A stretch of DNA of 8,053 bases from Flavobacteriales bacterium (GTDB lineage Bacteria; Bacteroidota; Bacteroidia; UBA10329), in NCBI GenBank assembly GCA_020635495.1, contig JACJZQ010000028.1, positions 1-8,053 of the forward strand, read 5' to 3'. This document shows positions 6,537 to 8,053 of the stretch, one piece after another. Under the pieces are notes generated by a model that was given only the letters and a program-made list of their open reading frames with translations, was not told the origin of the DNA and ran no database searches. The translations under genes were made by a program, and so were the position numbers. Position 1 is the first letter of the stretch. Each line of letters opens with the position of its first letter.

Positions 6537-7466
6537 ATGAGCCTGCTTACTGTCGGAACTGTTGCATTCGATGCCATTGAAACTCCGTTCGGAAAAACCG
6601 ATAAGATAGTTGGTGGTGCTGCCACCTACATTTCGTTGGCTGCATCCTATTTCAACAAACCGATAAACATGGTTTCTGTGGTTGGCGATGATTTCCCAGA
6701 TGATGCATTAGAAAACCTACGTAAGCACGGAGCCAACACCGATGGCATTCAAATAAGGCAAGGCGAAAAGACATTTTTCTGGAGTGGGAAGTACCATAAT
6801 GACATGAATACACGCGATACTTTGGCTACCGAGCTGAACGTATTGGCAGATTTTGAGCCTGTAGTTCTTGACGAGTACCAGAACTGCGAGTTTCTGATGC
6901 TTGGGAACTTGACTCCAGCGGTACAAATGTCGGTTATAAACCAATTGAAGAACCGCCCGAAATTGGTGGTGCTTGACACCATGAATTTCTGGATGGATAT
7001 TGCTTTAGATGAGCTAAAAGACGTTCTAAAAAAGATTGATGTGCTGACCATTAACGATGAAGAGGCACGTCAGCTTTCTGGTGAATACTCGTTGGTGAAG
7101 GCCGCTCAGGTAATTCTTGAATTGGGCCCAAGCTACTTGGTTATTAAAAAGGGGGAGCACGGAGCGCTTCTTTTCAATAAAGAGTCTGTGTTCTTCGCTC
7201 CAGCGCTTCCATTGGAAGAGGTATTTGATCCAACTGGCGCTGGCGATAGCTTTGCCGGTGGTTTTATCGGCTACTTGGCAAGCACAAGAGATATTTCTTT
7301 CGACAATATGAAGCGCGCTATCATTTTCGGTTCAGCAATGGCTTCTTTCTGCGTAGAAAAGTTCGGAACGGAGCGATTGATCGGTCTGACTCAAGATGAG
7401 ATCGATGACCGTGTTCAGGACTTCATCGATCTGGTACAGTTTGATATATCGTTAGTGAACGACTAA
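6537..7466 (+). CDS. PfkB/ribokinase-family carbohydrate or nucleoside kinase
   Basis: This 309-residue cytoplasmic kinase is predicted to transfer the gamma-phosphate of ATP to a sugar or nucleoside hydroxyl. The start MSLLTVGTVAFDAIETPFGK gives the usual first strand. GG at 26-27 (VGGAATYISLAA) is PfkB signature 1, which contacts the substrate. DPTGAGDSFAGGF at 231-243 is signature 2, forming the anion hole, with D237 as the expected catalytic base. Length and order are normal for the family. The ATG at 6537 was chosen over 6465 because the earlier start adds 24 residues that overlap the promoter. The gene is divergent from tRNA-Asn and overlaps the stop codon of the convergent biotin-carrier gene by 4 bp. 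No sugar transporter, isomerase or nucleoside gene lies next to it, so the substrate cannot be inferred. Confidence 0.92.
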   Translation: MSLLTVGTVAFDAIETPFGKTDKIVGGAATYISLAASYFNKPINMVSVVGDDFPDDALENLRKHGANTDGIQIRQGEKTFFWSGKYHNDMNTRDTLATELNVLADFEPVVLDEYQNCEFLMLGNLTPAVQMSVINQLKNRPKLVVLDTMNFWMDIALDELKDVLKKIDVLTINDEEARQLSGEYSLVKAAQVILELGPSYLVIKKGEHGALLFNKESVFFAPALPLEEVFDPTGAGDSFAGGFIGYLASTRDISFDNMKRAIIFGSAMASFCVEKFGTERLIGLTQDEIDDRVQDFIDLVQFDISLVND

Positions 7467-7966
7467 GCGAACCGAACCATTACTTGGTTCTTATCCACCG
7501 TTTGTCCTTTTTGCACCTCAACTGAGGCCACTGTAGCATCTGCTGGGGCTTTGATGACATTTTCCATCTTCATGGCCTCAAGCACAAGTATCTTGTCTCC
7601 TTTTTTGATAGCATCGCCAGGATTAACATGGACATCGAGCACTAGTCCGGGCATGGGTGCCTTAAGTTCGTTCACTTTGCTCACCCCGCCTTTTTCCATC
7701 CCAAGACTTTTTAGCAACGCATCGAACTTATCTACGGTCTCAGCTTCGTAAATCGTTCCATTCACTTTAAGTCGGGCTTTCCCATCGGCAGGCTCCAAAA
7801 CCTCCAAGCGGTAAGAACGGTTGTCTTTAATGACATGGTAAATGTTCGGTCCAAGCTGACTTATATCCAAATTGAACGCTTTGCCATTGATTGTTCCACT
7901 GGTCTTTGACTCTGTTTCAAAAATCACCTCAAACTCTTTATTGGAAACCTTTACCTGCGTGCTCAT
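7463..7966 (-). CDS. Biotin carboxyl carrier protein (biotin/lipoyl attachment domain)
   Basis: This 167-residue protein is the carrier that shuttles carboxybiotin between a biotin carboxylase and a carboxyltransferase. Residues of about 97-167 are the biotinyl domain: APMPGLVLDVHVNPGD at 103-118, EAMKMEN at 130-136 with biotinylated Lys133, and a final strand ending at FA. Residues 1-95 form a Bacteroidota-style N-terminal extension without obvious motifs. The single-domain form resembles carriers of acyl-CoA (propionyl-, methylmalonyl- or acetyl-CoA) carboxylases or decarboxylases. Which enzyme it serves cannot be decided because no carboxylase or transferase gene is in the window. Its ATG at 7966 overlaps the stop of an upstream gene as ATGA, suggesting an operon with translational coupling. 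Its stop overlaps that of the convergent kinase. Confidence 0.93.
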   Translation of the reverse strand: MSTQVKVSNKEFEVIFETESKTSGTINGKAFNLDISQLGPNIYHVIKDNRSYRLEVLEPADGKARLKVNGTIYEAETVDKFDALLKSLGMEKGGVSKVNELKAPMPGLVLDVHVNPGDAIKKGDKILVLEAMKMENVIKAPADATVASVEVQKGQTVDKNQVMVRFA

Positions 7967-8053
7967 CTCTTAAAAAACATTAATCCTCGGAGTATTCCTT
8001 GATCATAGGCTATTTTTGCCGCCCGTTTCAGGAACCAAAGAAAAGCATAGTAT
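7963..8053 (-). CDS. C-terminal fragment of an unrecognised gene upstream of the biotin carrier gene
   Basis: A minus-strand frame is open from the right window edge for 29 codons and ends at TGA (7965-7963), overlapping the ATG of the biotin carrier gene as ATGA. The visible residues include FLWFLKRAAKIAYDQGI followed by a basic tail ending FFKR. They are basic and hydrophobic, compatible with the tail of a membrane-associated protein or glycosyltransferase, but I do not recognise a family. It does not resemble the usual end of a biotin carboxylase. The ATGA overlap and uninterrupted frame are the support for it being real; 29 codons open by chance is possible. Confidence 0.5.
   Translation of the reverse strand, partial: YYAFLWFLKRAAKIAYDQGILRGLMFFKR

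Noticed and set aside
7474..7490. Hairpin GAACCA-TTACT-TGGTTC after the kinase gene as a terminator
   Set aside because: The stem is only 6 bp, no T-run follows (TTATCC), and it lies within the last codons of the biotin carrier gene.

Overview
The window most likely comes from a Bacteroidota (Bacteroidetes) chromosome, probably a Flavobacteriales-like lineage. Four observations support this. The outer-membrane receptor carries the N-terminal CarboxypepD-regulatory-like domain usual in that phylum. Two promoters match the Bacteroidota TTTG / TAnnTTTG pattern. Start codons are preceded by A-rich sequence rather than a Shine-Dalgarno. The tRNA gene does not encode its CCA end. The genus cannot be fixed from sequence reading alone.

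Left part (1-1966): two paralogous zinc-independent medium-chain quinone-oxidoreductase-like genes lie head to tail on the minus strand, 25 bp apart, probably as an operon. The downstream copy runs off the left edge. A 196-bp divergent intergenic region with a 7-bp inverted repeat separates them from the next gene.

Middle (1967-6345): a 789-residue TonB-dependent receptor on the plus strand ends in a strong hairpin terminator. It converges on a minus-strand one-component regulator made of a TolB/FlgO-like domain, TPR repeats and a C-terminal AraC-type DNA-binding domain. The regulator has no ATG start upstream of its conserved N-terminal strand and probably starts at TTG. Its target is unknown; the adjacent receptor and the divergent oxidoreductases are the nearest candidates (inference).

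Right part (6338-8053): a tRNA-Asn(GUU) gene on the minus strand, with its own promoter and terminator, stands back to back with a PfkB-family sugar/nucleoside kinase on the plus strand. Their promoters interlock on the same roughly 40 bp. The kinase converges, with overlapping stop codons, on a biotin carboxyl carrier protein gene on the minus strand. That gene is joined by an ATGA overlap to an upstream gene of which only the last 29 codons are in the window.

I see no mobile element, CRISPR array, phage gene or defence system. The genes look like ordinary chromosomal content. The most informative points are the interlocked tRNA/kinase promoters, the unusual start of the TPR/AraC regulator and the operator-like palindrome in front of the oxidoreductase pair. 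I found no clear evidence of an undescribed system.
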